Positions 35,063-44,930 of a DNA stretch of 64,000 nucleotides are shown here, piece by piece (position 1 is the stretch's first letter; each line of letters opens with the position of its first letter). The position numbers were made by a program, and so were the translations under genes. This stretch comes from Streptomyces sp. NBC_00510 (lineage in GTDB: Bacteria > Actinomycetota > Actinomycetes > Streptomycetales > Streptomycetaceae): positions 2,790,001-2,854,000 of the forward strand of contig CP107851.1 of assembly GCA_036013505.1 (NCBI GenBank), read 5' to 3'. The notes beneath the pieces are model-generated. The model was not told the origin of the DNA. It did not search any database and saw only the letters and a program-made list of their open reading frames with translations.

Positions 35063-35400
35063 CAGCCTATGGCGTAGGCCTTGCGGAGTGTCTCGTGGAC
35101 GGTCCATGTCGTGCGGTCTCCTTCGCGGAGGACGCAGACGTCGCCCGGGCCGAGCTCCAGGGTCGGTCCGCCCTCCACCTCGACGGTGGCCCGCCCGCTG
35201 ACGACCACGAACATCTCGTCCGCCTCGGTGTCGGTCACCACGCCCGGGGTGATCTGCCAGATCCCCCTCGTACGGGTGCCGTCGGGCGACTGCCACAGCA
35301 CCGTTCCGGTGACCTCCGGGGAGCCGGAGACGATCTGCTCCGGGTCCAGGGGTTCGGGTTCGAGCACGGCGGCGGCGATGTCGACGGAGAAGCTCTTCAT
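35062..35400 (-). CDS. Small single-domain cupin
   Basis: 112 residues of the EutQ/DUF861 cupin type: GIWQITPGVVTDTEADEMFVV (about residues 46-66), VEVEGGPTLELGPGDVCVL and WTVHETLRKAYAIG. The metal-binding histidines of classical cupins are not obvious (TDTEADEMFV replaces HxH), so it may be non-catalytic. First of two coupled genes; ATG 35400. Confidence 0.75.
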   Translation of the reverse strand: MKSFSVDIAAAVLEPEPLDPEQIVSGSPEVTGTVLWQSPDGTRTRGIWQITPGVVTDTEADEMFVVVSGRATVEVEGGPTLELGPGDVCVLREGDRTTWTVHETLRKAYAIG

Positions 35401-35509
35401 GGCCGGGAGCGTACGCGCGGGCGTATGCCAACGGTAACGACACGTTGTATACGTTCCGTTGCCGCACAATACGTAACGTAAGGCTGCCCCGCGCGAGAAG
35501 GGCCATGCA
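35401..35509. promoter_or_regulatory. Divergent promoter region, cupin / SMI1-like gene
   Basis: 109 nt rich in CGTAACG- and GTATACGTT-like elements (35420-35485). CAACG-9-CGTTG (35429-35447) is an inverted repeat in the middle. The density of such elements in an otherwise GC-rich background suggests a regulated promoter. Confidence 0.45.
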
Positions 35510-36373
35510 ATGCGGGATGAACGGGAAGCCGGGGCACGGGCGGCGGACCGCGCCTGGCGGCTGCTGGAGGAACTGGCGGCGCGGGCACCGGGGACGGTGC
35601 GGCTGGCACCCGGCGCGGACGACGCCGAGATCGCGGCGTGGGGCGTGCCGCTGCCCGACGAGGTGCGGCACCTGGTCGGCAGGGTGCGGTCGATCCGCAT
35701 CGGGGGGCTGGAGGAGTACCGGCTGGCCCCGGAGCGCGGTCTGCACCCCGGTGGTTGGGCGGTGGGGCCGCCCGGCTCCGCGCACCTGCTGCACGAGTCG
35801 GGCGGGGACACGCTCTTCGTCGACGTGGACGAGGGCACCGGCGCCTGGGGCCGGGTGTTCGCCGCGACCGGGGTCTTCCTCGACACCTGGGCGTACGTCG
35901 CGCCGTCACTGGTCGACTGGGTCACCCTGCTGGCCCGGGCGGGGCTCACGGCCCTGGAGCGCACGGCGCCGGAGCCGGAGCCGGAGCCGGATCCCGAACG
36001 GGCGGACGGGACGGTTCCGGACCACACCGCCGTGCTGGAGCGGCTCGCCGAGACCTCGCACGTCTTCTCCTACCGGCCCGACCTGCGGGGCACGCCGGTG
36101 GGGCAGGCCCGGCCCGACGCCGACCCGGAGCTGGCCGGCGCGCTGGCCGGGCTGCCGGACGACGCTCTGGTGGTGGACCTGCGCGAGGTGGCGCACCCGG
36201 CCACCTTGCACCTGCCCTGCCCGCCCGGCCTGCGCGGCTACGTCGAGTTCCAGCGCAGGGTCGGCGGGCGCTTCGCGGTGGGCCTCCCCCGGAGCGGTCA
36301 GACGTCGAGGTCGACCACGACGGGGGCGTGGTCGGAGGCGCCCTTGCCCTTCCGCTCCTCACGGTCGACGTAG
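35510..36373 (+). CDS. SMI1/KNR4-like (SUKH) protein
   Basis: 287 residues. DAEIAAWGVPLPDEVRHLVGRVRSIRIGGLEEY (from about residue 38) is the SUKH/SMI1_KNR4 fold often found in toxin-immunity or regulatory proteins; the second half (ALVVDLREVAHPATLHL...VEFQRRVGGRFAVGLP) is less clear. A Glu/Pro string (EPEPEPEPDPE) separates the two halves. No toxin gene is adjacent. The last ~25 residues (RSGQTSRSTTTGAWSEAP...) lie antisense over the end of the exonuclease III gene and look like read-through after a lost stop. Confidence 0.65.
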   Translation: MRDEREAGARAADRAWRLLEELAARAPGTVRLAPGADDAEIAAWGVPLPDEVRHLVGRVRSIRIGGLEEYRLAPERGLHPGGWAVGPPGSAHLLHESGGDTLFVDVDEGTGAWGRVFAATGVFLDTWAYVAPSLVDWVTLLARAGLTALERTAPEPEPEPDPERADGTVPDHTAVLERLAETSHVFSYRPDLRGTPVGQARPDADPELAGALAGLPDDALVVDLREVAHPATLHLPCPPGLRGYVEFQRRVGGRFAVGLPRSGQTSRSTTTGAWSEAPLPFRSSRST

Positions 36374-37077
36374 GCGTCGGAGACCGCCTTGCCGAAGGCC
36401 TGGTTCGCGTAGACCAGGTCGATCCGCATGCCGCGGTTCTTGGGGAAGGCCAGCTGGCGGTAGTCCCAGTAGGTGTAGGGGCGGTCGTACTTCAGCGGGC
36501 GGGGCACCACGTCGCTGAGCCCGGCCTCGCGCAGGTGCGCCAGCGCCTCCCGCTCCGCGGGGGTCACGTGGGTCAGCCCCTCGAAGACCGAGGGGTCCCA
36601 CACGTCCTCGTCGGTGGGCGCCACGTTGTAGTCGCCGAGGACGGCGAAGGGGCGCTCGCCCGCGGCGTCCTGCGCGACCGCCGCGCGCAGCGCCTCGAAC
36701 CAGCGCAGCTTGTAGGCGTAGTGCTGGTGGCCTACCTCACGGCCGTTGGGCACGTACACCGACCAGACCCGGACCGGGCCGCAGGTCGCCGAGACCGCGC
36801 GGGGCTCGTCGACCTCCTCGTACAGCGGGCCGCCGGGCAGGCCGACGACGACGTCCTCGAGACCCACCTTGGACAGCAGGGCGACGCCGTTCCACCGGCC
36901 GGTGGCGTTGACGGCGGTCTCGTAGCCGAGGGCGCGCAGCTCGTCGAAGGGGAACTGCGCCTCGGCGCACTTGGTCTCCTGGATGCACAGCACGTCCGGG
37001 CTGTTCTTCTCCAGCCAGGGCAGCAGCCGCGGCAGGCGGGCGGTGATCGAGTTGACGTTCCAGGTGGCGATGCGCAT
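36298..37077 (-). CDS. xthA: Exodeoxyribonuclease III
   Basis: 259-residue AP endonuclease/3'-5' exonuclease of base-excision repair. ExoIII motifs: MRIATWNVNSITARLPRLL (start), IQETKC (about residues 40-45), VYVPNGREVG near 110, GDYNVAP near 145, YWDYRQLAFPKNRGMRIDL near 208 and the terminal GASDHAPVVVDLDV. ATG 37077 matches the family start. Its 3' end overlaps the convergent SUKH-like gene by 76 nt. Confidence 0.93.
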   Translation of the reverse strand: MRIATWNVNSITARLPRLLPWLEKNSPDVLCIQETKCAEAQFPFDELRALGYETAVNATGRWNGVALLSKVGLEDVVVGLPGGPLYEEVDEPRAVSATCGPVRVWSVYVPNGREVGHQHYAYKLRWFEALRAAVAQDAAGERPFAVLGDYNVAPTDEDVWDPSVFEGLTHVTPAEREALAHLREAGLSDVVPRPLKYDRPYTYWDYRQLAFPKNRGMRIDLVYANQAFGKAVSDAYVDREERKGKGASDHAPVVVDLDV

Positions 37078-37148
37078 GGACCCGAATCTACCGCCCGCCT
37101 CCGACAACCGGCCCCGCGGCGTTCCCCAGGGCCGTCCGCGGCGGGTCC

Positions 37149-37796
37149 TCAGCCCAGGTCGGCGCTGTCGCCGGGGGCCAGCCTGCCGTGCTCCGCGCCG
37201 CCGACACCGGGCCCGTCGGGGCCGAGCAGCCGGTCGTAGACGGTACGCGCGAGGTCGCTGAGCAGCCCGTCGTGCACGTCGATGGCGCGGGCCGGCTTCA
37301 CCTCGCGGAGGTAGTCGATGACCTCCGAGACCTTGCTCCAGGGGGCGTGCACCGGCAGCAGCAGCGTCTGCACGGACCGGCCGGGCACGGTGAGCGCGTC
37401 ACCGGGGTGGAAGACGGAGCCGTCGACGAGGAAGCCCACGTTGGTGATGCGCGGGATGTCGGGGTGGATCACGGCGTGCATCTGGCCGTGCACCTCGATG
37501 TCGAAGCCGGCCGCGCTGAAGGTGTCGCCCTCGCCGACGGTGTGGACCCGGCCCGGGAAGGCGGCCGACACCTGGTCGGCGACGCTCTTCAGGGTCCAGA
37601 TCTCGGCGGCGGGGTCGGCCTCCAGGGCGGCGCGCAGCTGCTGTTCGCTGAAGTGGTCCGCGTGCTCGTGCGTGATGAGCACCGCCTCCGCCCCCGTCGC
37701 GGCCTCCGGCTCGGTGAAGGCTCCGGGGTCGATGACGAGCGCGCGCCCGTCCTTCTCCAGGCGGACGCAGGCATGGCCCCTCTTCGTCAGCTTCAT
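37149..37796 (-). CDS. MBL-fold metal-dependent hydrolase
   Basis: 215 residues of the UlaG/YtnP-like metallo-beta-lactamase fold: MKLTKRGHACVRLEKDG, LVIDPGAFTEP, the zinc motif LITHEHADHFS (about residues 40-50), MHAVIHPDIP near 107, FHPGDALTVPG near 129 and a C-terminal AIDVHDGLLSD. Zinc ligands are complete. Substrate unknown. It is a single gene; a GGCCAT-C-ATGGCC palindrome lies 32 nt upstream of the start. Confidence 0.85.
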   Translation of the reverse strand: MKLTKRGHACVRLEKDGRALVIDPGAFTEPEAATGAEAVLITHEHADHFSEQQLRAALEADPAAEIWTLKSVADQVSAAFPGRVHTVGEGDTFSAAGFDIEVHGQMHAVIHPDIPRITNVGFLVDGSVFHPGDALTVPGRSVQTLLLPVHAPWSKVSEVIDYLREVKPARAIDVHDGLLSDLARTVYDRLLGPDGPGVGGAEHGRLAPGDSADLG

Positions 37797-37827
37797 GGCT
37801 CTCCTCCGGAGCGGTGATCCTTTGCAT

Positions 37828-37840
37828 GGCCATCATGGCC
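37828..37840 (-). promoter_or_regulatory. Palindrome upstream of MBL hydrolase gene
   Basis: Perfect 13-nt palindrome GGCCAT-C-ATGGCC located 32 nt before the start codon. Candidate operator; it could be coincidental in GC-rich sequence. Confidence 0.35.
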
Positions 37841-37923
37841 GGGGCCCTGCGCACCGCACACGCCGCATCCAGGTGGAGATGGCAATGGGCTGACGGGGCG
37901 ACCGGGCCGCCGTGCGCGCGGAC

Positions 37924-39207
37924 TCACTCCCGTGGCCGAGTCTCCTCCCGGATGACACGCCGCGCCACCGCGAAGGCGGAGGTGGCGGCGGGCACCCCGC
38001 AGTAGACGGCGGTGTGCAGCAGCACCTCCTCGATCTCGGCCGGGCTGAGGCCGCCGCGCAGCGCGGCCCGGGTGTGCGCGGCGAGTTCCGTGTGGTGGCC
38101 GCCGGCGACGAGCGCGGTCAGGGTGACGACGCTGCGGGTGCGCCGGTCGAGCCCGGGCCGGTTCCAGACCTCGCCCCAGGCGTAGCGGGTGACGAACTCC
38201 TCGAAGTCCCCGGCGGACTCCTCGGCCTCCTCCGCCGCCTGGTCGACGTGGGCGTCGCCCAGGAGCTCACGCCGGGTGCGGTCGCCCTCCGCGTAGGCGT
38301 CCGGGCGTTCGCCCGCGGTGCCGCCCCGGTGCTGCGGCGCGGGTCGTACGGGGGCCGCCGCCGGAACGGGCTCGGGGGCCGCGGGTGCGGGCTGCGCGGG
38401 GAGGGCCACGGCGACGGGCTGCTCGGTCCAGGTGGCCTCGAAGTGGTGTACGAGGAGTTCGCCCACGGCGGCGGGTTGCTCGACCGGCACCAGGTGCGAG
38501 GCCCCGGGGACGACCGCGAGCCGCGCGTCCGGTATCCCGGCGACCAGGGCCCGGGCGTCGGCGGGCGGCGTCACCTGGTCCTCGGCGCCGCCCAGGACCA
38601 GCGTCGGCACGGTGATCAGGCCCAGCTCGGCACGCACGTCATGGGCGGCCAGCGCCTCGCAGGCGGCGATGTAGCACTCGGGGTCGACGGCGCGGGCCAT
38701 CTGCACGGACCAGTCCACGATGGCGGCCTGGGCGGCACGGAAGGCGGGGGCGAACCAGCGCTCGGGGGTGCTCAGTGCGATCTGCTCCAGGCCGTTCGCA
38801 CGGACGACGACGCCGAGCTGCCGCCATGCGTCAGGTGTCCCGAAGCGGGCGGCCGAGGAGACCAGCGCGAGCGAGGCGACGCGCTGCGGGGCGCGCAGCG
38901 CGAGTTGGGTGCCGACGGCGCCGCCGAAGGCGCAGCCCGCGTAGCCGAAGCGCTCGACGCCGGCCTCGTCCAGGGTGCGCAGCAGGCGGTCGGCGAGGTC
39001 GGCGGTGGAGGCCGAGGGGTCGGCGGGGGCACCGCCGTGCCCCGGGAGGTCGTACCGCAGCACTCTCCACTGCCGGGTCAGCTCGGGTATCTGCCGGTCC
39101 CACATGTGCCACGTCGTGCCCAGTGAGGGGCCGAGGACCAGGACCGGGGCGTCCTGCGGGCCGTCGATGCGGTGCTGGAGGGTCTTGGGGGTCTGCTCGT
39201 CGGTCAC
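37924..39207 (-). CDS. pcaL: Fused 3-oxoadipate enol-lactonase / 4-carboxymuconolactone decarboxylase
   Basis: 427-residue two-domain fusion of the protocatechuate branch of the beta-ketoadipate pathway. Residues ~15-260 are an alpha/beta hydrolase (PcaD-like): LGTTWHMWDRQIPEL, YDLPGHGGAP, AGCAFGGAVGTQLALRAP with Ser replaced by Cys/Ala around the elbow, and the His in VPGASHLVPVEQP. After a Pro/Ala linker (~265-300) comes a CMD domain (FVTRYAWGEVWNRPGLDRRTRSVVTL, GGLSPAEIEEVLLHT). No other pca gene is near. The start could be GTG 39207 or 39216; 39207 has GGAG upstream. Confidence 0.85.
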   Translation of the reverse strand: MTDEQTPKTLQHRIDGPQDAPVLVLGPSLGTTWHMWDRQIPELTRQWRVLRYDLPGHGGAPADPSASTADLADRLLRTLDEAGVERFGYAGCAFGGAVGTQLALRAPQRVASLALVSSAARFGTPDAWRQLGVVVRANGLEQIALSTPERWFAPAFRAAQAAIVDWSVQMARAVDPECYIAACEALAAHDVRAELGLITVPTLVLGGAEDQVTPPADARALVAGIPDARLAVVPGASHLVPVEQPAAVGELLVHHFEATWTEQPVAVALPAQPAPAAPEPVPAAAPVRPAPQHRGGTAGERPDAYAEGDRTRRELLGDAHVDQAAEEAEESAGDFEEFVTRYAWGEVWNRPGLDRRTRSVVTLTALVAGGHHTELAAHTRAALRGGLSPAEIEEVLLHTAVYCGVPAATSAFAVARRVIREETRPRE

Positions 39208-39274
39208 TCGCTCCACGCTATCGAGGCGTTCGCGGGCACGGACGTCCGGGCCCCGTGACGGCGCGGGACCCTTG

Positions 39275-39290
39275 CGGCGCCTGGGCGCCG
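39275..39290. terminator. Short hairpin after DUF protein gene
   Basis: CGGCGCC-TG-GGCGCCG inverted repeat directly after the stop of the anchored protein (minus strand). It is small and tight, so only a weak candidate terminator. Confidence 0.35.
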
Positions 39291-39291
39291 G

Positions 39292-39813
39292 TCAGCGGAA
39301 GTTTATCGTGGACACGACATAGACCACGGGGTGGTCCGTGTCGGAGAGGTCGACCGTGATGTTGTGGTCCGGCTTGTCGCCGTGCTGCTTGAGCTTGAGA
39401 CCGGCCCACCGGCGGTCCGTGCCGAAGGTCCAGCGCACCGTGCGGGCCTGCTTCGGGCTCACGGTCACGTCGCCGTCCTTGAGGGCGGAGCGGCTCGTGT
39501 CGACCTGGGCGAGGAAGGTGTCCAGGCCGCCCTGGTTGGTGCGGAACTGCACGTAGAAGGAGCTGGAGGCCCAGTTGTTGGTCTCCAGGTACGCCACCGG
39601 CGTCGACCCGGACGGGATCGGCACCTCGTAGATGCGCCGCTGCACCTTGGTGGGCCACAGGTGGGTGAGCGTGGTGGCGGCGGCCTGCTGCTGCTTCTCC
39701 TCGCCGCTGTCCCGGCTCTGCTCGGCGGAGATGATCACGTAGCCGATCGGCACCAGGATCAGCAGCGGGACGACCGTCCACTGCACCCAGCGCGGCGGCT
39801 TCCTCGGGGGCAT
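39292..39813 (-). CDS. Small membrane-anchored protein of unknown function
   Basis: 173 residues. A single N-terminal membrane anchor (WVQWTVVPLLILVPIGYVIISAEQS, residues 9-33) precedes an extracytoplasmic domain with regular beta pattern (VAYLETNNWASSSFYVQFR, VTVSPKQARTVRWTFG, VVYVVSTINFR). I do not recognise the family. It follows the ROK kinase gene by only 5 nt and is therefore in its operon, but no functional link is known. Confidence 0.7.
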   Translation of the reverse strand: MPPRKPPRWVQWTVVPLLILVPIGYVIISAEQSRDSGEEKQQQAAATTLTHLWPTKVQRRIYEVPIPSGSTPVAYLETNNWASSSFYVQFRTNQGGLDTFLAQVDTSRSALKDGDVTVSPKQARTVRWTFGTDRRWAGLKLKQHGDKPDHNITVDLSDTDHPVVYVVSTINFR

Positions 39814-39818
39814 GGCAC

Positions 39819-40937
39819 TCACTTGCCGACGACCTTCGCGTAGCGCTCGTACCGCTCGACCCGCCGCCGGTTGGCCCGCCGGAAGCGGCGCGCGACCAGC
39901 CGCGCCAGGTCCGCGGCGCCGACCATCCCGGCCTCGGGACCGAGCTGCGCCTTGACGATACGCGCCTCCGGCCGGTAGCCGCGGCCGGTCAGATGGCGCC
40001 GGAAGGCGTCGCGGGCCGGGGCGATCAGCAGGTCGTCGGCCGCGCTGACGCCGCCGCCGATGACGAAGCAGGAAGGATCCAGGGCGGCGGCGAGGTTGGC
40101 GATGCCGACGCCCAGCCACTGGCCGATGTCCTGGAAGAGTTCGACGCACATCGGATCACCCTCACGGGCGAGCTCCGTGATGAGCGGTCCGGTGATCTCC
40201 CGGACCTGGCCGTCGACCCGGTCGATGATCCCGTACGCGACCGGGGACTCCGCCGCCGCGAGTTCGCGGGCCTCGCGCACCAGGGCGTTGCCCGAGCTGT
40301 ACTGCTCCCAGCAGCCGCGGTTGCCGCAGGCGCAGCGGTGACCGCCGGGCACGACCTGCATGTGGCCGAACTCGCCCGCGACGCCGTAGCGGCCCCGCTT
40401 GACGTGGCCGTCCTCCAGGATGGCGCCGCCGATCCCGGTGCCCAGCGTGATCATGACGAGGTCGTTCTCACCGCGGCCGGCGCCGAAGCGCCACTCCGCC
40501 CACGCGGCGGTGTTCGCGTCGTTGTCCACCATGACGGGGACCCGCAGGCGCTCGGTGAGGCGGGCTTTCAGCGGCTCGTCACGCCAGGACAGGTGGGGGG
40601 CGAAGAGCACCCGGGAGCGGTCCGCGTCGACCCACCCGGCCGCGCCGATGCCCACCGCGTGCACGTCGTGCCGCTCGGACAGGTCGAGGACGAGCTCGGT
40701 GATGGTGTCCTCGACCACCTTCGGGCTCTTGCTCTTGTCCGGGGTCTCGGTGCGCAGCTTCTCCAGGATGGTGCCGTCCGCGTCGACGACGCCGGCCATC
40801 ACCTTGGTGCCGCCGATGTCGATGCCGACGGTGGGGACCCGGGGCGCGGTGAGGTGCGAGCGGCGCTCGCGGCGGCCCACCGTGCTCAGGAGTGTGGAAC
40901 TGCTGGAGGAGCGCGCGGCGCCTCGGTACATGCTCAT
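39819..40937 (-). CDS. ROK-family sugar kinase (glucokinase-like)
   Basis: 372 residues. After a Ser/Arg-rich ~35-residue extension comes the phosphate motif VGIDIGGTKVMAG (about residues 37-49), then VDNDANTAAWAEW, ITLGTGIGGAILEDG and the zinc-binding ROK signature CACGNRGCWEQYSSG (about 206-220). Kinases of this class phosphorylate glucose or other hexoses and are common near sugar ABC transporters; here it is downstream of one on the same strand but separated by a terminator and ~200 nt. ATG 40937 is preceded by GGGGGTG; a start nearer VGIDIGG cannot be excluded. Confidence 0.88.
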   Translation of the reverse strand: MSMYRGAARSSSSSTLLSTVGRRERRSHLTAPRVPTVGIDIGGTKVMAGVVDADGTILEKLRTETPDKSKSPKVVEDTITELVLDLSERHDVHAVGIGAAGWVDADRSRVLFAPHLSWRDEPLKARLTERLRVPVMVDNDANTAAWAEWRFGAGRGENDLVMITLGTGIGGAILEDGHVKRGRYGVAGEFGHMQVVPGGHRCACGNRGCWEQYSSGNALVREARELAAAESPVAYGIIDRVDGQVREITGPLITELAREGDPMCVELFQDIGQWLGVGIANLAAALDPSCFVIGGGVSAADDLLIAPARDAFRRHLTGRGYRPEARIVKAQLGPEAGMVGAADLARLVARRFRRANRRRVERYERYAKVVGK

Positions 40938-41103
40938 CGGTTCACCCCCGTGGATCCGATCCCGGACTCGGTCCCGAACTGCTGCTCGGTCGTCGCTCGC
41001 AAGGCTCGTCTCTCCGGGGTCGGGGGCGTTTCTCCGAGTGATTCTAAGTGCCGGGGCCCGCGGGGGCGTGGCCCGCTGCCCCGGGCGTCGGCGGACCGGG
41101 TGC

Positions 41104-41134
41104 GCGGGTGGCCGGCCGGGGGCCGCCCACCCGC
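41104..41134 (-). terminator. Terminator after the minus-strand ABC operon
   Basis: GCGGGTGG / CCACCCGC (8 bp, perfect) with extra internal G/C pairing, 2 nt beyond the ATPase stop codon. It separates the transporter operon from the ROK kinase gene. Confidence 0.65.
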
Positions 41135-41136
41135 CC

Positions 41137-41912
<776 letters not shown>

Positions 41913-41916
<4 letters not shown>

Positions 41917-42935
41917 TTCGCCGCCTCCGCCCGCTTGCGCACCCAGGCGTTGAGCAGCGTCGCCAGCAGCAGCATGGCGCCCAGGAAGAACTTGAACCAG
42001 TCCGGGTTCCACTCGGCGTAGACGATGCCCTTGCTGGTCATGCCGAAGATGAACGCACCGACCGCCGAACCGATGGCGGAGCCGTAGCCGCCGGTCATCA
42101 GACAGCCGCCGATCACGGCGGCGATGATGTACAGGAACTCGTTGCCGATGCCCTCTCCCGACTGCACGACGTCGAAGGAGAACAGCAGGTGCTGCCCGGA
42201 GATCCACGCGCAGAAGGCGACGGCCATGTACAGGCCCGTCTTCGTACGGGTGACGGGGACGCCGACCGCGCGGGCCGCGTCGGGGCCGCCGCCGGAGGCG
42301 AAGATCCAGTTGCCGGCGCGGGTGCGCAGCAGGACCCACGTGGCGACGGCGACCAGGGCGATCCACCACAGGATGGTCACCTGGAGGTCGACGTCGCCGA
42401 TCGTCAGGTGCGAGGCGAACAGCGCCCGCGCCGACGCGAAGCCCTCCATGTCGGAGATGGACTTGGTGCTGACCGTGCCGTCGATGAGCTTGGTGAAGCC
42501 CAGGTTGAGGCCGGTGAGCATCAGGAAGGTGCCCAGCGTGATGATGAAGCTCGGCAGCTTCGTGCGGGCCAGCATGATGCCGTTGAAGAAGCCGATGGCG
42601 AGGGTGACGAGCAGCGAGACGCCGACGCCGACCCAGACGTTCGCCGTCATCTGGTAGCTGAACATCGACGACACCAGGGCGGAGGACGTGACCAGCACGC
42701 CCGCCGACAGGTCGAACTCGCCGCCGATCATCAGCAGTGCCACCGGCACCGCCATGATCCCGATGGTGGACGCCGCGTAGAGGATGGTCCCCAGGCTCGC
42801 CGGCCGCAGGAAGGAGTCGGCCGCCACGGAGAAGACGACGAAGACGGCCACGGCGCCGACGACCGCCCCGAGCTCGGGGCGGCTGAGCAGTCGGTGCCCG
42901 AGCCGTCTCGGGGGAGCGAGGCTGTCCGCGGTCAT
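41913..42935 (-). CDS. Sugar ABC transporter permease (copy 1)
   Basis: 340 residues with about 9-10 membrane segments, of the RbsC/XylH type. Shared family blocks are [20 protein letters not shown] (about residues 70-89), [20 protein letters not shown] near 123 and [18 protein letters not shown] near 291. It overlaps both neighbours by 4 nt, so binding protein, permease and ATPase are one translationally coupled unit. The substrate is not set by sequence; compare the inositol-linked copy at 50889-51971. Confidence 0.9.
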
Positions 42936-43942
42936 CGGGTGCCCCGCTTCGCGTAGTCCTTCAGCGCGGCCGCGTCGTCCTTGGTGACGATCTGCGGGCC
43001 GGTGAGCACGGGCCTGCCACCGCCGAGCACGTCGGCGTTGTACCGGTAGAGCCACAGCAGGTCGACGGCCTCGTAGCCCTGCAGGTAAGGCTGCTGGTCG
43101 ACGGCGAAGCCGATGGTGCCGTCCTCCAGCGCGCTCGCGACCTGGCCGTTGAGGTCGAAGGTGTCGACCTCGGCCTGGCTGCCCGCCTGGTCCTTCGCCT
43201 TGGCGGCGGTGGCGGCGTAGGGCGCGCCCAGGGTCACGACGGCGTCGATGGAACGGTCGGCCGCCAGCTTGGCCTGGAGGGCGGACTGGACGTCCGGCAT
43301 GTTGGTGCCGTTGACGTACAGGTTCTCCGTCGTGCCCTCGAAGGTGTTCTTCACGCCCGCGCAGCGCTGCTCGTGGCCGACGTTGCCCTGCTCGTGGAGC
43401 ACGCACAGGACGTGCTTCCTGCCGCGCGCCGTGAGCTCGTCGCCGACGGCCTCGCCGGCGACGGTCTCGTCCTGGCCGATGTGCGCCAGGGCGCCGTACT
43501 CCTTGGACTGGGCGGACCCGGAGTTGATGGTGACGACCGGGATGCCGGCCTTCTCCGCCTTCAGGACGACGTCCTTCATGGCCTCGGGCTTGGCGAGGGT
43601 GACGACCAGGCCGTCGACCTTCTGGTCGATGGCGGTCTGCACCAGCTGCGCCTGGTCCTTGCCCTGGTCGCTGTTGGAGTACAGGAATGTGATGTTGTCC
43701 TTGGCCGCGGCCTGCCGGGCGCCCTTCTGGACGATGTCCCAGAAGCTGTCGCCGGCACCGGCGTGGGTGACCATGGCGACCGTCCACTTCGGTGTGTCGA
43801 CGGCCGATCCGTTGGCCTGGGCCTCCTTGGCCCGCTGCTCCGCGCGCAGGCCCCCGGTGCTGCTGCAACCCGCCAGCGCCACACCGATGACCACTGTCAG
43901 TAGCGCACCGAGCGCACGCTTTCCCCTGTTCGCGCTCTCCAC
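42932..43942 (-). CDS. Sugar ABC transporter substrate-binding lipoprotein (copy 1)
   Basis: 336-residue RbsB-type periplasmic binding protein. The lipobox LAGC (about residue 21) predicts anchoring to the outer face of the membrane. The sugar-binding fold shows [25 protein letters not shown] (from ~48), [21 protein letters not shown] and [17 protein letters not shown] 43942 follows an AAAGG site. It heads the operon with permease and ATPase. The ligand is unknown; the gene directly upstream is the GntR regulator of the inositol region, but the promoter here carries a different repeat. Confidence 0.9.
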   Translation of the reverse strand: MESANRGKRALGALLTVVIGVALAGCSSTGGLRAEQRAKEAQANGSAVDTPKWTVAMVTHAGAGDSFWDIVQKGARQAAAKDNITFLYSNSDQGKDQAQLVQTAIDQKVDGLVVTLAKPEAMKDVVLKAEKAGIPVVTINSGSAQSKEYGALAHIGQDETVAGEAVGDELTARGRKHVLCVLHEQGNVGHEQRCAGVKNTFEGTTENLYVNGTNMPDVQSALQAKLAADRSIDAVVTLGAPYAATAAKAKDQAGSQAEVDTFDLNGQVASALEDGTIGFAVDQQPYLQGYEAVDLLWLYRYNADVLGGGRPVLTGPQIVTKDDAAALKDYAKRGTR

Positions 43943-43963
43943 GTCGTGCCTTTCCCTGCAGGT

Positions 43964-43979
43964 CTTGGAACCGACCAAG
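43964..43979 (-). promoter_or_regulatory. Inverted repeat at the copy-1 ABC promoter
   Basis: CTTGG-AACCGA-CCAAG, 22 nt upstream of the binding-protein start. It is unlike the TGTCC..ACAT element of the inositol genes, so this transporter may answer to another regulator. Confidence 0.45.
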
Positions 43980-44028
43980 TATCCGTCACAGGGTGCGATG
44001 CTTGCGGAAGGGGGGGTTCCGCGGTCGT

Positions 44029-44829
44029 TCAGGCCCGTACGAGGAGCTGGAACTCGAAGGCGTAGCGGGAGGCGCGGTAGATGTGCGTGCCGTACTCGAC
44101 GGCCCGTCCCGTGTCGTCGTACGTCGTCCGGCTCATGGTGAGCAGCGCGGCCCCGGGGTCCTCGGCGAGCAGCTCGCCCTCCGCCTCGGTGGCGCACCGG
44201 GCGCCGACCGACTGACGGGCGCTGTGCAGGGTGATCCCGGCGGCTCGCATCATGCGGTACAGGCCGGTGGACTCCAGCCTGGCGTTGTCCAGGGACAGGA
44301 GTCCGGGCGGCAGGTAGTTGCACATGTGGGCCATCGGCTCACCGTGGGTGAAGCGCAGCCGTTGCAGGACGACGACGTCGCTGCCCTCGGCGAGGCCGAG
44401 CGCGGCGGCGACCTGGGCCGAGGCCGGCTCGGTCTCGTTGCGCAGCACATGGGTCGCGGGGCTCTGCCCGGCGGCCTGCAGGTCGTCGAAGAGGCTGCTC
44501 AGCTCCAGGGGCCGCTTGACCTGGCTGTGCACGACCTGGGTGCCCACGCCGCGACGGCGCACCAGCAGTCCCTTGTCCACGAGGGACTGGATGGCCTGCC
44601 GGACGGTCGGCCGGGAGAGGCCGAGCCGTCCGGCGAGTTCGATCTCGTTGCCCAGGAGGCTGCCCGGGGCGAGCCTGCCGTGCTCGATGGCGCCCTCCAG
44701 CTGCTGGGCGAGCTGGTAGTACAGCGGCACCGGGCTGGAGCGGTCCACCTCGAACTCGAGCGGCGCGGACTCTGCTTTGGACACAGGGGGAGCGTATCCG
44801 CCGGTCTCGATCTCAGGAAACTCTGACAT
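44029..44829 (-). CDS. GntR/HutC-type regulator, probable inositol (IolR-like) repressor
   Basis: 266 residues. After an acidic N-terminal tail, the winged helix reads PLYYQLAQQLEGAIEHGRLAPG then GLSRPTVRQAIQSLVDKGLLVRRRGVGTQV (about residues 34-98), followed by a UTRA effector domain (VVVLQRLRFTHGEPMAHMCNYLPPG, YGTHIYRASRYAFEFQL). It lies between iolD and the copy-1 ABC operon on the same strand. A TGTCC-N2-ACAT element just upstream of its start also occurs at the iolC and iolE promoters, suggesting it regulates itself and those genes. ATG 44829; a one-codon-earlier GTG is possible. Confidence 0.85.
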   Translation of the reverse strand: MSEFPEIETGGYAPPVSKAESAPLEFEVDRSSPVPLYYQLAQQLEGAIEHGRLAPGSLLGNEIELAGRLGLSRPTVRQAIQSLVDKGLLVRRRGVGTQVVHSQVKRPLELSSLFDDLQAAGQSPATHVLRNETEPASAQVAAALGLAEGSDVVVLQRLRFTHGEPMAHMCNYLPPGLLSLDNARLESTGLYRMMRAAGITLHSARQSVGARCATEAEGELLAEDPGAALLTMSRTTYDDTGRAVEYGTHIYRASRYAFEFQLLVRA

Positions 44830-44832
44830 CAC

Positions 44833-44851
44833 ATTGTCCGAACATTTGGGT
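44833..44851 (-). promoter_or_regulatory. Candidate inositol-regulator site upstream of its gene
   Basis: TGTCCGAACAT (44835-44845) in the short gap between iolD and the GntR gene. It shares the core TGTCC-N2-ACAT with 49691-49702 and, more loosely, the iolE-side site. Confidence 0.5.
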
Positions 44852-44930
44852 CCACCCCTTCTCGAAGGGCCCGCGGGCGGGCCGGTGCGGTCGGTGGCGC
44901 GGTCGATGGTGCCGGATTGCGGGAGCCGCC

